Assembly: GCA_964614215.1 (NCBI GenBank)
Contig: CAZTKP010000056.1
Coordinates: forward strand, 1 to 15,077
From: CAZTKP01 sp964614215
GTDB lineage: Bacteria > UBP6 > UBA1177
Length of the DNA: 15,077 bases
Direction: 5' to 3'
Below, one piece after another: positions 14,260 to 15,077 of this stretch. Under the pieces are notes generated by a model, which saw only the letters and a program-made list of their open reading frames with translations, ran no database searches and was not told where the DNA came from. The position numbers and the translations under genes are program-made. Positions within the stretch are counted from its first letter, which is position 1. Each line of letters starts with the position of its first letter.

Positions 14260-14961
14260 ATGAACCACCTCCTTTTCTTTCCGAAAGACAAAATTTCTGA
14301 CAACGAGATCCAGGTTTCAGATCATCGGAAAGATCACATTCTGGAAATTCTCAAACTTAAAAATGGCGACAAAATTAAAGTCGGTGAGTGGGAAGGAAAG
14401 ACCGGTTCAGGGATTATAAAAATGGGTGAAAATGTTCACATCGAATTTGAACTTTCAGGTAACCCGCCTGCAAAAATACCACTTCACGTAATTATCGGTC
14501 TGTGCCGTCCCAAAGTTCTATCAAGACTTATCACAGATCTTACAACATATGGTGTTGAGAAAATTGATATCATCCAGACCTGGTATGGAGATAGGGGATA
14601 CTGGAATAACGATCTGTTCACAGAAATTGGACTGAGGGAAAGCATCGCAAAAGGACTTGAACAGGCAATGGACACCATCCCGCCGGAAATAAAGCTCGTA
14701 AAAAGATTTGGACCGTATTCAAACGATGTTCTGCCGACTTATTCAGATAATTCAAGATGTTACATCGCTCAACCAAATTCAGAAAATGAACTTGAAATGA
14801 ACAAAAACGAAAGATCCGTCATCGCCATCGGTCCTGAACGCGGTTTCACACCTTATGAAGTCAAGCAATTCATAAAAGCAGGCTTTGAACCCGTTAACCT
14901 CGGAAACCGCATCATCCGAACAGAAGCCGCCACCCATTTTGCCGTTTCCAGGTTGATTTAG
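14260..14961 (+). CDS. rsmE: 16S rRNA (uracil-1498-N3)-methyltransferase RsmE
   Basis: RsmE is a SPOUT-class enzyme that uses S-adenosylmethionine to methylate U1498 of 16S rRNA in the assembled 30S subunit. An N-terminal PUA-like RNA-binding domain (about 1-70, with HRKDHILEILKLKNGDKI) is followed by the trefoil-knot methyltransferase domain. The knot signatures are clear: IGPERGFTPYE with G191-P192-E193-R194-G195, and LGNRIIRTEAA at 214-224. At 233 residues it is slightly shorter than many homologues (about 240-250) but complete at both ends. The ATG is three bases after the stop of the lipoprotein deformylase gene, with no strong Shine-Dalgarno, so it is probably translated by coupling. 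SPOUT enzymes work as dimers. Confidence 0.93.
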   Translation: MNHLLFFPKDKISDNEIQVSDHRKDHILEILKLKNGDKIKVGEWEGKTGSGIIKMGENVHIEFELSGNPPAKIPLHVIIGLCRPKVLSRLITDLTTYGVEKIDIIQTWYGDRGYWNNDLFTEIGLRESIAKGLEQAMDTIPPEIKLVKRFGPYSNDVLPTYSDNSRCYIAQPNSENELEMNKNERSVIAIGPERGFTPYEVKQFIKAGFEPVNLGNRIIRTEAATHFAVSRLI

Positions 14962-14976
14962 ACCGCTTCCTCAAAA

Positions 14977-15004
14977 TTGAAAAATCACAAATAAATGATA
15001 TTAT
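14977..15004 (+). promoter_or_regulatory. probable sigma70 promoter for the gene at the right edge
   Basis: TTGAAA (14977-14982) and TATTAT (14999-15004) are separated by 16 bases, matching consensus at four and five of six positions. The start would lie near 15011, about 20 bases before the ATG at 15033. Confidence 0.42.
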
Positions 15005-15032
15005 GCTTGTGATAAACTTTTTGGAGAAAATC

Positions 15033-15077
15033 ATGAAGTTAATAATGGCCTTAATTGTGATAGTGACACTTTTCTCA
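15033..15077 (+). CDS. start of an exported protein (cut by the window edge)
   Basis: ATG at 15033 follows GGAG (15023-15026) by six bases and opens a reading frame, MKLIMALIVIVTLFS, that runs off the window. A Lys followed by an unbroken hydrophobic stretch is typical of a Sec or lipoprotein signal peptide. Only 15 codons are visible, so neither the protein type nor its function can be told. A promoter-like pair lies just upstream. Confidence 0.55.
   Translation, partial: MKLIMALIVIVTLFS

Overview
The window reads as chromosomal DNA of a Gram-negative bacterium of moderate-to-low GC (about 40% by eye). Outer-membrane features recur: two lipoprotein signal peptides, a beta-barrel protein ending in Phe, and a LolA-like periplasmic protein. 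The Asp/Thr-rich lipoprotein linker and the sensor kinase with a GCGTSxxCRxC motif resemble proteins I associate with Deltaproteobacteria/Myxococcota-like lineages, but the phylum cannot be fixed from this sequence and a candidate phylum is equally possible. There are no RNA genes, insertion sequences or CRISPR arrays that I can see. No gene-free stretch exceeds about 180 bases.

Layout. (1) 111-1625: a Cys-rich lipoprotein of unknown function, bracketed by an exact 17-bp direct repeat. (2) 1714-3417: an exported TldD/PmbA-family metallopeptidase. (3) 3518-10599: a seven-gene, tightly spaced operon headed by a TetR-family regulator. Its promoter carries two near-identical operators. The order is tetR, FtsX-type permease A, LolA-like periplasmic protein, permease B (close paralogue of A), permease C (divergent), LolD/MacB-type ATPase, outer-membrane beta-barrel. 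(4) 10710-12209: a DUF4062 + GHKL-ATPase + winged-helix protein with a tandem 12-bp repeat inside the gene. It converges, with a 1-base gap, on (5) 12211-13347 (minus), an orphan sensor histidine kinase. (6) 13477-14961: a peptide-deformylase homologue with a lipoprotein signal peptide, then the 16S rRNA methyltransferase RsmE. (7) 15033 to the end: the start of another exported protein.

How the genes may work together. The operon encodes an inner-membrane ABC machine (three permeases, one ATPase), a periplasmic hydrophobic-ligand carrier and an outer-membrane barrel under one regulated promoter. This looks like a complete cross-envelope route for a lipid, lipoprotein or hydrophobic compound. 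It is related to LolCDE-LolA in parts but not in gene content, and the substrate is unknown. It is the best candidate here for an under-described system. The second notable item is the deformylase homologue, which keeps all three catalytic motifs yet appears to be anchored outside the cytoplasm.
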